A DNA stretch of 64,000 nt from Paramacrobiotus metropolitanus (taxonomy: Eukaryota; Tardigrada; Eutardigrada; Parachela; Macrobiotidae): positions 434,001-498,000 of the forward strand of contig NW_026570277.1 in the NCBI RefSeq assembly GCF_019649055.1, written 5' to 3'. The notes beneath the pieces were generated by a model. The model saw only the letters and a list, made by a program, of their open reading frames with translations. It did not search any database and was not told the DNA's origin. The translations under genes were made by a program, and so were the position numbers. Numbering within the stretch: the first letter of the stretch is position 1; the number at the start of each line of letters is the position of its first letter. Below are positions 1 to 11,047 of the stretch, one piece after another.

Positions 1-850
1 AAACTCCATGGCACCGGTATTCGCAAAGGTGCGAAGCTCCGAAGGCCACCACCAGTCAGCCTACTGTCAATTCAACCGCTTGCCGATGACTCGTCCTTTG
101 CAAGCACTAGCTCTACTGCTTGCCGTAAGCGCAGAGTTGAACTGACTACAGTTGATGAGGAAGGTGTGGAAGAGCAAGGTGGGATTTGTAATTACATATA
201 TGTGTGGCAAGAGACAAATACAACGTATTATTTTACAAGATAGATATACAATTTCGTACCAAATATAAGCAACCATTAACTAAAATTTATCGTTATTGTT
301 TGTGTCTAGCTTACAGGCATAAATTAAATAACTGATTTGTTATAACAAAGCTTTTACAATAACTAACCTTGCTGCTCTGTACCCACATAATGTAAACCGT
401 ACAATTTCAGAGGCTCTTCCTGTTGACCGAGAGTCGTTTAAAAAGAAATCCATGGAAAAGATTTGGGATTTCGTGTTGGTTCGTAATTTGGCTGACAAAC
501 CGAAGCCACAACCGGGCGAATATGAATTATGGCTGCTAGAGGATTGCAGTTCTCAAACAACCAAGTGCAGCGGATGTCGAAGGAACTTTCGCAAACAGCC
601 CCACATTAAACCTGATTCACCAAATGATTTGATGTTTGTGTCAGTGGGCACTAGAATATACCCCCGCAACGGTGTTCAACGACAGGGAAAGCCGTCAAAC
701 GTCTACTGCCATGCTAATAATGGGTGCATTGTTGCAGCAACTAACAGCGTGAACACGCCCGCTTTGAAATCTGCAACTTTCGTAATCTCGGCAGAAACGA
801 AGGAAAAGTTGGATGAAAAGCACAAGCAAGCAATTTTTGCGATTTTTTAA
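1..850 (+). CDS. 3' end of an orphan gene with a Cys/His zinc-ribbon-like motif
   Basis: Partial gene; its 5' part lies outside the window. Exon 1-178 is open in frame 1 and ends at a GT donor in phase 1. The 179-410 intron ends in TTTCAG, and exon 411-850 continues in the same frame to TAA. The visible protein is about 205 residues: a basic, Ser/Thr/Pro-rich first part, then a segment with C-x2-C (KCSGCRRNF) and, about 45 residues later, YCHANNGC. The four Cys/His positions could bind one zinc ion. I do not recognise the family. Such C-terminal zinc motifs occur in both nuclear proteins and transposon-encoded proteins, so either is possible. The exon structure is seen in the sequence; the function is not known. 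Confidence 0.5.
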
Positions 851-2100
851 TATTTTTCATTAACGGTTAGCTTCTTATTTCCGTAAGGTTCGATATTACG
901 CCAGTATTCCTTTGTTATTGATCCAGTTGCAGGTATTTTTTGGTTTTTTGCCTCGCTTAAATTTTCTTCGTTACGTTATCTTAAAAAACATGTATTTTCA
1001 AAATCTGTTGATGAGAATTAATATTGCTGAACACCAGTTCTGAATGGTTACTGCACTGTTTTTTTTTGGCAGTTTTTCCCTGCGCAGTACCCTGTTCCAG
1101 TGTACTAGCGGTTCGGTTTGCCTAGATAGCGGTCATGGTTCGTGTAGCAGTTATGGTTTCTGTTATTTTGGTTTTGAATTTTATTATACTCTGTATGTTA
1201 TAAGGAAATTAAATATTCTCTTCGACGAATGCCATCCTTTGGGATTTCTAGAAAGCCTTACGAAGTACTGCCTTACAGAATAAGCTTGCAAGTACTGCCT
1301 TTTAACACAAAAAGCTAGTTAAAAAATTTGACCGGAAGTGCCCGGTCAGTTGGTTGGCGAACTGCTACAACCACTAGCCCCACTCCCAAAAGGTCACAGT
1401 CCCAATCATTCCCACGCCCAGTGTGGCACAGTCACAGACGGTCACACTCACATAAGGTCCCAGTCACATAGACTCACAGTCCCACCCAGTCCCACCCAGT
1501 CACAGTCACAGACTTTAGCAATACCCGGCTGCTCGCTGCAGCTCACGTAGTGTGGTGAGCAACTGTTCCAGATGTAAACAGCAACAGAGCAGCTGAGGAG
1601 GCAGTTGAGCAACATCGAAGCTTGCCAAAATATAATATCAACGGAACGTTTGTAAATTATTTATGCATTTTATGTGTTTAAATGTTTATGAGTTTAAAAA
1701 TTTTTTTCACACAAACGAAAGGAAACTACGCGTAATCAGCTTGACAGAAGACAAATGCTGCGTTCTGGGTACAGTATCTTTACTATCGTGTGTTAACTTA
1801 AAGGACTGACTGGCTGCAGAGAATAGTTTGTATAAGTCTCAAGAAACTGATGATATTACTAAGCCTGATGCGGAGAATGTGCGGGATTTCATTCATTCAT
1901 CCACCTTTTGATGGCCATAAATTGTACCTAATACTAGTACCGTAAAAGACGTTAAATTTATTTGTCCACCTAAAGAAAGCGTCATGCAACACTATACTAA
2001 CAGTCACCCAAAATAAAAGTATTACGATTTGGATGCCTTAGAACTCCGCGCTGAAAGACCATACATACAGATATACTGCTTGTTAATTATAATTTATAGC
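851..2100. other. Intergenic; short CACAGTC-type low-complexity tract
   Basis: No convincing gene. Around 1380-1510 the sequence is built from degenerate CACAGTC/CCCAGTC units, an old tandem repeat. The open frames here show no protein-like composition. Confidence 0.5.
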
Positions 2101-2945
2101 AGGACTCGATGGCACTCTGGCCGCTCTTTAATGGAGGGCGCTGCTAATCGCGTCTCATCCCGAAATACAGAAGAAAATCCAAGAAGAGATCGACGTCAAC
2201 TTCGGTCCCGACAAAATTCCGGGTAGGTCGGACAGGAACGTTCTCCGTATAACAAAGCCGTTCTAAACGAAGGTTAGACTGTTCATTGTTGATGCAGACG
2301 TCAAAACTGCCAACGGTGGTAATTGCAGTTTTACGGATTGCAACAGGAGATCCAACCAGATGTCACCTTAAACGTCCACCTAACTCCAAAAGGTCAGAAA
2401 AGACGAAAAGCTGAAATCTTTTTTGTACCTGATTTAGCAAATTTTACGTAGCCGTCTAAGTGAAAGCTGGAAAAAAATTTAAAGAAAAAGGCTAAAGAAA
2501 AGATAGACTAATAGAAATTTATTCTGCTCCATTTGCAGACACACCTCTAACCATAAATTACTATGGCGTTCACTTTTGGAGCAGGATTACCTGATTTCTG
2601 GATATTTCAGCCCGAACGATTTCTGGACTCCAGTGGAAAGTGTAGGGAATCCTAATAGTTTTCCCTTTGCAACAAGTAGACTGCGCAAAAAACTTGAACC
2701 AGAAAATGCTTGTGCTATCAGCACCTCTCTGTGCCTATGTCGCCGTATCTTCAGCGGTGAGAGATTTGCCAAAATGATCATCTTTTTTACAATGGTATCC
2801 GCGATGCAGCGATTCACACTAAAATCTACGGAGAAGCGACCATGGACGGACGTCAAAAGAATTAACGCTGTTGTTAAGCGTGTGCAGTCATCAGTAAATC
2901 CAGAAGGATTCAAGCGAACTCATGGTGCGAACTTTGTTTGTTAGA
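2101..2945 (+). pseudogene. Decayed cytochrome P450 (C-terminal third)
   Basis: Pieces of a microsomal-type P450 lie in order but in different frames. Near 2120-2220 is the end of the I helix and the J helix (LLIASHPEIQKKIQEEID, then FGPDKIPG). Near 2255-2275 is PYNKAVLNE, matching the start of the K helix. Near 2370-2395 is TLNVHLTPKGQ, matching the sheet before the meander. Near 2595-2640 is QPERFLDSSGKC, the PERF region, and near 2740-2830 is RRIFSGERFAKMIIF followed by QRFTLKS. In the last block the position normally holding the haem-ligand Cys (R-x-C-x-G) is Phe. Frame changes and stops separate the blocks. The assignment rests on the order of recognisable P450 blocks; the subfamily (CYP2-like) is a guess. 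It is not functional. Confidence 0.75.
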
Positions 2946-4211
2946 CGTTCGACCGAATAAGTTCTCCGACTCCGCCGTACCGAGATCATGATCGCCTTAA
3001 TACTGAACACCGTTAATTACTGAACACTGAGTGAACACCGTATGATACCTGTGAAGTGTGAACACGAACACACTTTTTGCGCTGCAACAAAACGTGGAGC
3101 GCAGCAAAAGGTGTTATATTTTATGATACAGAGTTCTAGCAGGATCTTTTATTGAACTGTTTTTTTGTGCGATATTTACACTGTACATGCTATTCAGCGA
3201 CGGTGTAGTACAGTTAGTACCGTAGTACCGTTATAAGTTTGCGTTAACCGGAATGCCCAAAACTATTTCACTGATGTATGGTCGGTGAATGAGCGTTCCC
3301 TAACTTAAGAATTCGATGCCGAAGCATTTATGTGCAAGTCTAGATGTGCATCAAAAACAGAAATGCAATGTTATACTTTGTAGCCGGGCTGCTACAGTAT
3401 TTCCACCTGCAATACAGCGTCCCTCTCATATTGTTTTATCGACGAAGTATATCGAGGTATGATGAACGATAAGAAATTTTTCGTATTAAGGGTGATACCG
3501 CACGGTATATCAGCACCGTAAATTTTTTTATTTTCGTTCAAGGTGATCGTGAAGTTTGTAAAAGTGCGAGCAAGATACCACACCATTGTATGTACTACAC
3601 GTACATGGTATTGCTCACAAGATATAATCTAATAATTTACCGTGATTTGTATGAACCAATGTTCAAATCGCATGGGATAAAAAGGTCATGCTTTAGAGCT
3701 TAAGAGTTTGTAGTTAAAATTTTTCTGAATACTTCTTACTCAAAATACGTACCGGTTAAAATACGACACTGTGTCTATAGCATCTCTATTCTGTGCACTG
3801 TGCTCACACACTACATCATTATTCTACACTCAGTTCTAGGTACGGCGCTTTACCAATGCATAATATGAATTCAATCATTGGCCTTATACTGCATGTTATT
3901 CCCTCGCAGAAAATTAAACTGTATATTACATTTCCCGTAAAATGACTAAAGCAGTCTTTTAGCCGATGATTTTAACCTACAGCAGATGATTTACATTTCG
4001 AAGCTAAACAAATTTCGCTCTGTGAAGGTGGCATGATCGCTCCTGAAGTCACTTATTAACCTAATGGCGCACTGGGAAACCCAAAATTAACGCCCCGTCC
4101 CTTTTCGGAGTTTACGAAATAAAAGTGGTCCCTAAACCCAAAATAATCGGCATGAAAAGCCGCCCATTTTTGTCTGTTGTTCGCACATTTTGAAAAGTAC
4201 ATCTTACTAAC
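2946..4211. other. Intergenic, A+T-rich
   Basis: No gene seen. Short imperfect repeats of GAACACCG occur around 3005-3065. Nothing else stands out. Confidence 0.4.
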
Positions 4212-4900
4212 CAGGGCACGGTCAGAGGCTCCCCCCTCCGAAAAATTTCATTTTTTGCTTGAAGTTAGAGTAGGTATTGGGAATACTTAAAAAAGTATTT
4301 TCATCGGCAATGGTTCAGTGGGCGTGGCCAAAATCAATTTTAAGTGTCGTATGTATTGCCAATGTATTAGCAACACATACGGCACTTGTGTAAGGACAGT
4401 ATGGTCACGTATTCCAATCATTGCTGTTATTAATCGTACTGGTGAAAACTCTTATTTTAACCTTTCTTTCGTTAAAGTTCACTATTAAATAAGTAGCTTG
4501 ACAATAACATAAAAGTTTTGTGAAGTCTTTATACTTACCAGCGGCAAAACTGGCGCGCGCGTGGTGCAGCACGCTTACAGAAGAACAATAACAGAGGTAA
4601 CAAATGCAATCGAATCAAATCGAATACCGGCGAGATATTCTGACACTTATTTAATAGTGAACTTTAACGAAAGAAAGGTTAAAATAAGAGTTTTCACCAG
4701 TACGATTAATAACAGCAATGATTGAATACGTGACCATACTGTCCATACACAAGTGCCGTAAATATGTACATTGATTTGGCCACGCCCACTGAACCTTGCC
4801 GATGAAAATCCTTTTTTAAGTATTCCCAATACCTACTCTATCTTCAAGCTAAAAAATGAAATTTTTCGGAGGGGGGGGGGGGTTCTCTGACCGTGCCCTG
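4212..4900. repeat. Large inverted repeat (fold-back element)
   Basis: Arms of about 255-280 bp at roughly 4212-4493 and 4646-4900 are reverse complements with scattered mismatches, separated by about 150 bp. The outer ends read CAGGGCACGGTCAGAG and its complement, a hAT-like terminus. I found no clear target-site duplication. A run of about 14 G (from 4870) in the right arm faces a short C-run in the left arm. There is no coding capacity, so it is probably a non-autonomous DNA transposon. The DNA could form a long hairpin. Confidence 0.75.
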
Positions 4901-6199
4901 GTAAGTTACATTTCATTTATGCAGACCCGTTAAATTAATCATGATTTTCTGATTGTGCCTTTATTGTGCATAAATGTTATTCTCGTTAAGGTTAAAATAT
5001 CACGAACCCGTTACTCATTTGGACTAGTCTACGCATGGAGAAAAACGCCCCGACATGTTGTAAGTTCAAATGCCAAATCGAAAATTTGCTTTAGCACTTT
5101 TTTACAGAGAAAACCGGTTACAGCTTTTGAATATAAAAGCTAAGGATAAATAGGATTGGTTCCCATGATAAAATTTTAACGAAAACTGCAAAAACTAAGT
5201 CCGTTGAATTAGGTCCAGGACTTAAAGTCCGCACGATGTAGCGGTCAACCACTCAATTGCGTCGGAAGGTGCGCAAACAGTTTCGGCGGCAGTTACTGCA
5301 AATATAGAAAATTTCTATTAATGTCAGGACATCTTATCAACGCCAAAATATTTATCCTAACATTTTTTGTTCGCGTGAGTACTGCAGACCAGGATCAGGT
5401 GTCTCTCTGACAGAATACGAGAGAACTGACATCTACGCCAGGAAGGTCGTCAGAGTGTGTACGCATCTGGCAAAAATACAAGAACAGTATGCTGCGGTCG
5501 GAGACTGCTAGCAGCCTTTGCCGCCTGTTGAGTGTCGACATGTTCATTACAGATCCAAGAAAAGAACAGCGTTACAACAACCTGTTGGTTGACCATACGA
5601 AATTACACAGTATTAAATATCGGTTCTGAAGGATTAAGCTTGATATCTTTAGTTATGCGCTAGTGTGGCATTCACAAATTCTGCTGGTGGCGAATGGATT
5701 ATAAATGAATGACAGGCGCACCTGCATAGCCACTGGTCACTACTCGTATGGTCGTTTGAGTGAACCACCTTTAAATATTAAATTGCGGAAACCTTTTTTT
5801 CGGTTTTTTCTTCATCCAGAGTATCCATCCCTTCACAGAGTATTCAGTAATTTTAACTAAGCTTGAATCGTTTCTTTCAACTACATTTGTAAAACAGTCA
5901 GTGATGAAAGCGCTTTAGCCACGCACTCAAATACAATTAAACACTAAAATGATGAACAAGTGAAATTGAAATGGTATACAGTATACTCATGATAAACGAT
6001 ACAGCAGAAAACAGATAAATGAATTTTTTTTGATAGTGACAGATAATAAAAAGTGAGTTTAGAAAGGTTTGGTTTTGGTTAAAGCTAACAGGAAGAAGCG
6101 TTACTTCACTTAGACAAAGCAGACGAACACCAGTAAATAACGATCAAATGTTCAGCTGCTGATAGTGTAACACAAACAAGAATAACCGCAATATGCAGC
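4901..6199. other. Intergenic
   Basis: No gene, RNA or repeat that I can support. The segment lies downstream of the - strand receptor gene and probably contains its 3' untranslated region just below 6200. Confidence 0.4.
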
Positions 6200-7881
6200 T
6201 TAAACAAAGCTCCCGTTGGCAGTGATGGCGGAATCTTCGTGTTTCGTTGTTGGATCGAACGTCAGCAAGATAATTCCATAACCCGCCACTACTCCGAAAA
6301 CCTGCAATCAAAACGTGAAATTATTTTACACAACGCATATTAGGTACTATGGGTGCGTCTACACCCTTTCGTTAATTACGGCATCACCTTTAATAACCAT
6401 GTGTACAACTGTGCTTTCAATAGCAAATTAATAACATTTTCTACCCATAAATTCACTTGTAATTAGTTTATGCTAGAATAAATAAATTACATTTGTCTTT
6501 GTAAAACTGAAGGCTCGAGATATAAAAAGTCATGAGATGGCTAATGAAGTGTAAAGTACACGCACTTTTTGCTGATCAGGGTTTTTGAGCAAATACTTAC
6601 AAGGTGTTCACACAACTTACACTGACAAAGAAACTGTTGTCCATGGGCAAAGCTTCACCCGCACAAATCATTACTTTTGGATAATCTTGGACGAGCTTCA
6701 GGCAAAGCTCTCTCCTCGCTGAATCGTTCGACTCTTTGTTTCCAATCCTTTTAATCATGCTTAGGATGTCAGTAGTCTGTCCAAAGGCAGTTATTTAGTT
6801 TTAGCATTAACAAATGCGTCTTCCTTGCAGTTATAGGCTCGCATGGATGCGCGGCAGGGTAACCGGTGCATATTTACTTTAATTTACTATACGCTTTTTC
6901 TTGTAATTACCATGTTCATACCTTACTGTTCAGATTTATCATGAAGACGGACATAATTACAGACCAAATAAGAAATACATAGGCGAAAACGAAATCGGCC
7001 AGCTTGAAGTTCTCCAAATCGTGCGAAAACCAAATTCCCAAAATGGCAATGGTAAAGACATACAGATGACATGTACTTAGTAATGTTGTATGGCGGAATC
7101 CACGGCTGATGTCCTGGACGGACTGGAACGCAAGGCGACAGAAATCTAATTCGTGTTTGAGCTGCGTATTCGTTAAATGCCTTTCCGTGGTCACCAGAAT
7201 TTTCAAAGAGCGAGATAACACGAACTTGATTAGCTGCACATAAGTAATAAATTCAATATAGGGCAGCACGACGATACAATACTGTAGTATAGTCTGCACG
7301 ACTGATATTGGATTAAAAACAGCGTATGTGGACAGCACTTGGATTTCATGCCAAATAATCAGAAAAATAAATGTTTTATTCCCTTCCTGATTGCCGACCG
7401 CGAATCCTTGCTGAAAGCCGTAACTTGCGAACCACTCTCCAACCCACGCACAGCCGATAATTAGAGCTCCCAGTGCTCGCGATATATACCAACAACGTTT
7501 AGCTCTCGCTCGGTCTGCAAGTAGCGGGTATATTACTTGCTCTAAATACTGCAGGCAATCACGGTACTGACACCGCTGATGAAAAGTAGCAATTACAATA
7601 AAACACGAGGAGATTGCACCAAAATATCGAGCGGTTATTTGAACGACACTAAATAAGTTACGCCCTGAAAAGGCGGCAGAATCGTTCTTAAGGTCAATCA
7701 TTAATCTGTTGGCGTACGTAAAAAAAAGTTGGCCCAAAATAAGAAAAAATGACCAAACATAAGCTAGCTTTTGTGCTGGAGCGCTGGGAAGCAAAAACGG
7801 CAGGCCTATGCAGTACAGTAGTGCCTGATACCATACTGGCGTGTTAAAATGCCCATACTGCTGGAGAAGGTTATTAGACAT
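6200..7881 (-). CDS. Gustatory-receptor-like seven-transmembrane protein
   Basis: Three exons on the - strand, 7881..6922, 6776..6621 and 6301..6200, all joined in phase 0 at GT..AG introns, give 405 residues. That is the usual length for invertebrate gustatory receptors. The protein is hydrophobic, with about seven membrane segments and an unusually short N-terminus before the first. The C-terminal exons show the family pattern: an intracellular stretch (LSMIKRIGNKESNDSARREL), a PMDNSFFVS segment, then a last helix VFGVVAGYGIILLTF. The last corresponds to the TYhhhhhQF signature of this superfamily, with the final Q replaced by T. Such proteins are inverted seven-pass ligand-gated channels in chemosensory cells. 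The ligand cannot be inferred. The phase-consistent introns, one just before the last helix, also fit the family. It looks intact. Confidence 0.8.
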
Positions 7882-9366
7882 TTCGCTCTTGAAAGGTCAC
7901 AAAGGGTCTGTCTAACAGAAACCGTTCAGTATCGACTGTACAGTTAGAGTTCTAATGCAAAATGCAAATTTAAAGTTTACTAAAAATAAAGACACTGAAC
8001 ATTTTGTTGAATTTATCTGCCACTCAAAAGGCTGTGCGTTATATCTGTCCATCATTTCGTGGCGCCAACAGGTGGGTAAACTGGTACGGCAGTAACGACA
8101 GCAGGTAGCTCTTTGCCTGTAGTTAATTACTTCATCTGTTTTCCTTCAGAGAGATCTGATCAAGCAAAAACATATGAAATGAAACGCATGTGGACGAGTT
8201 GCGAGACTGCACCCCATGGTCAGATTCCTGATCAATAGTCACAAGAATTATTGACGTACCGGTATGTGTCATGTCTGCCGTCTACTTGCGTGCACAAATT
8301 CCAGTGAGAAATCGCCCCATCATTTGTACTTGTTCCGGGAGAAAATTGCCTGCGATCGATTGTCAGTTGTAATCAAACCGAAATGTCGTTGCCGGGAGAC
8401 CGTGTCTGTTAAAAACTGCGTATCGCACACTAGCCCAAGCGCAAATGACAAACATTTTAGAGCTTCCATCATTACATGTGTGATTATCCCATGCTGAATA
8501 GTAAATATCGTATGTGTTCATTGTGTTCCTTTAATCATTTAAAATTACAGGTTCCATATTTTACCAATTGGTGTAGATTTTAGTCTTTCTCGAAATAAAA
8601 ATTGCATGATAAAAAATCTGTATATTGTATATATATTGTATATAATCTGTATATAAAATTGCATAATAAAAAATAAAAGTCAATACTAAACGGTGACAAT
8701 AAAACTTTTCCGAACTTGATATGCTTTTGACTCTACACTAATGCTGTGAACTTGTTGTACTCGTGTCACAAACGTCGAAACTCGAAGGTATTGCTGTGTG
8801 CTGTTATTACGCTCAATCAGCCCGCTGGGGTTTTGTGCTTTTTCACTGGTTCCGTAAACTTGTATCAGTGTTTCTGCAGCTTGTATGGCTCTAACACTTG
8901 ATGCAGTGAAAACACTAGATCGAAAATTTGGTTCTACCATACTGGGTGGTTTTCTATGGATTTGCAATGGTAGGGAGCGCCTGCAACATAATAGTTTTTA
9001 AAAACGAGCCTTCTTTCCCGTCAAATCGTTTTTTGAAAAGCTGGCGTTTTATTGATTCTACAAAGTCCTTCCTGGAAGAGCAATAGTGACATCAGAACAC
9101 TAATTACTGTAATAAAAATACGATACGGCGTAAAAAAGGACAAAAATGCGTAAATGTACGAAAAATATGAATGTACAACTGCAAAAATCGCCTCGTACTC
9201 CTATTATCCGTTCGACGTTGCATTCACGCGTAATAATAGACAATGTATTAACTATATTTACACTGTAAGACTACCGGTACTATGCCAATTTGACAACAAA
9301 CATCTACGCTACCTTCGGAAGCAATACATATAGGGGGAAAACCATGTCAGTCGAACCAATTCACGG
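7882..9366. other. Intergenic, upstream of the receptor gene
   Basis: This contains the presumed promoter of the - strand receptor gene. An A+T microsatellite-like stretch (TGTATA units) lies at about 8618-8660. A 93-codon - strand frame at 8686-8967 has no recognisable features and I do not call it a gene. Confidence 0.4.
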
Positions 9367-9497
9367 CACTGCTGCCGTCAGCCGGCTGGAGTGTGACGTT
9401 ACGGCAGTACATATGGTTAAATCAGACGCGGTACACAAGCCCCATGTTTAGCCACTACGCAAAACTCCAGGCGGGTGACGGCATCAAGTACAGGGTG
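9367..9497. repeat. Diverged copy of a palindromic MITE family
   Basis: The stretch containing GCTGCCGTCAGCCGGCTGGAG, and ending with CTCCAGGCGGGTGACGGC and TACAGGG, matches the better preserved copies at 26168-26328 and 54140-54295. The left terminal part is degraded. The element reads as an inverted repeat around a central segment that includes CATGTTTAGCC in this copy. Confidence 0.7.
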
Positions 9498-11047
9498 TGC
9501 TGGCCTCAACAGTTAAATTCCTCCTATATTACGATTTCATTTGTTGTTCACCGGTCACCAGCACCACGGGATCCATCTCCCATGCGGCATCTATATGAAC
9601 AACTGTTGTTCTCACGATTTGCGCCTTTTGACCTGGCTTTTTGCCGCTCCGTATGCTCAAAGCAAACCGAATTTGTTGCAAACTAAAACTGTTGAAACTG
9701 CGTCTGTAGAATGCGTGGAACGTCTGTTCTTCTCCATTGCATCTGGTTCACTTGAAGTAGTTCCTTTTGTGTTTTCATGAACATTTCTTGATTTTCGATC
9801 TTCAAAAGTGATACAGGAAGCTTTCACTATGAAAGAAATCATTTCTGTAAGGCTAATATTAATTCAGTAATGTGACTTTAAAACCTGGTGTGCAAGATTT
9901 GGAAACGTAAACTTTAAAGTGAGCAAAATACGGTATAATAAAAGCCGAAGTATTGCATCAGCAGTATGCCGGAACATACCAATTAATTTAAAATATAAGT
10001 AATGTTTATGAATTTTTTATGTATCTCATGAATATAGCTATCTATAAGTTTTTGTTGTTTTGCAAATCAAATGCAGCAACGCATACACAGTGGAGCAGAT
10101 AACAAGTATCTGAAACGAGATCTGGTACAATATTGTTATACATATATCATTTATCGCACACAGTGGACAAGTTGTAGAAATTAATTTGCATAAATCGGAG
10201 TAGTTTAGTAATTAGGTATTTACAGACAACAGCTTAAAACCACTGGAATTCGGTACTGCTGTCATTGCACGTATGTACACACGTTGCTGTCGCACGTTAC
10301 ATTAGTGCACTTCCAGTCTTCCACGCGAGCGCAAGAATAAGATCACGTCATGTTCGATGCAACCGGCGCGCTAACCCACTATAAATCTCTATAGACTACA
10401 AGTACACGGTTTGCTTCCCGGTTTCCCCGCTCCCTCCGCGCAGTTGATCGGTCTTTTCACACTTCACCATCTTCCTGCTGAACAATACCCACATCACGCA
10501 ACGTTGGACCTCGTCAAAAGCGCTGTATTAAGCGCCCACAACGCCGACCACAAATTGTAACCTTTCTCTATCTATGTCGTTGTTCCATAAACTTTTACGC
10601 ACGTTGTTCTTACTGTCAACAGTGCTCCACACTTTTAATCCATCATAATTAGTATTCCTTGTCGGATCGTCCACTGCGGGATAAGCCGGTAATCTTCCTG
10701 GAAACCGTTTTCCCGTTATGAGTATATACGGGAGTTTCCCTATGTTGCCTAACTTCCGCGTTTTGAGTATAACGCGTATGCACCGCTGCTAAGTGAGCCA
10801 ATTACCCGCTCGTTAATCCGCGGTTTCGTGCGCTAGACGCAGTTTGCTGGTTGGGATTACCTTGGGTTAATTACATCCCATCCACAGTCGCCTCTGTCGA
10901 TTGATCACAACGTTATGCTGACTCACACAGATGCGCTGCTAACCGTGATTTTTATCAAATCTTTATTTTCTAACGATAACTGAGTATGTAAACCGAGCTG
11001 TATTCAAAATAACGAAGGCGGATAAAAGTATTTTTGTTGCGCGCAAG
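9498..11047. other. Intergenic, upstream of the GPCR gene
   Basis: No coding region seen. The segment from about 10260 to 10900 is richer in G+C and CpG than its neighbours, which would suit a promoter or 5' untranslated exon of the GPCR gene. I could not define either. Confidence 0.35.

Noticed and set aside
8686-8967. 93-codon - frame upstream of the gustatory-receptor-like gene
   Set aside because: No motif, no splice support, ordinary composition.
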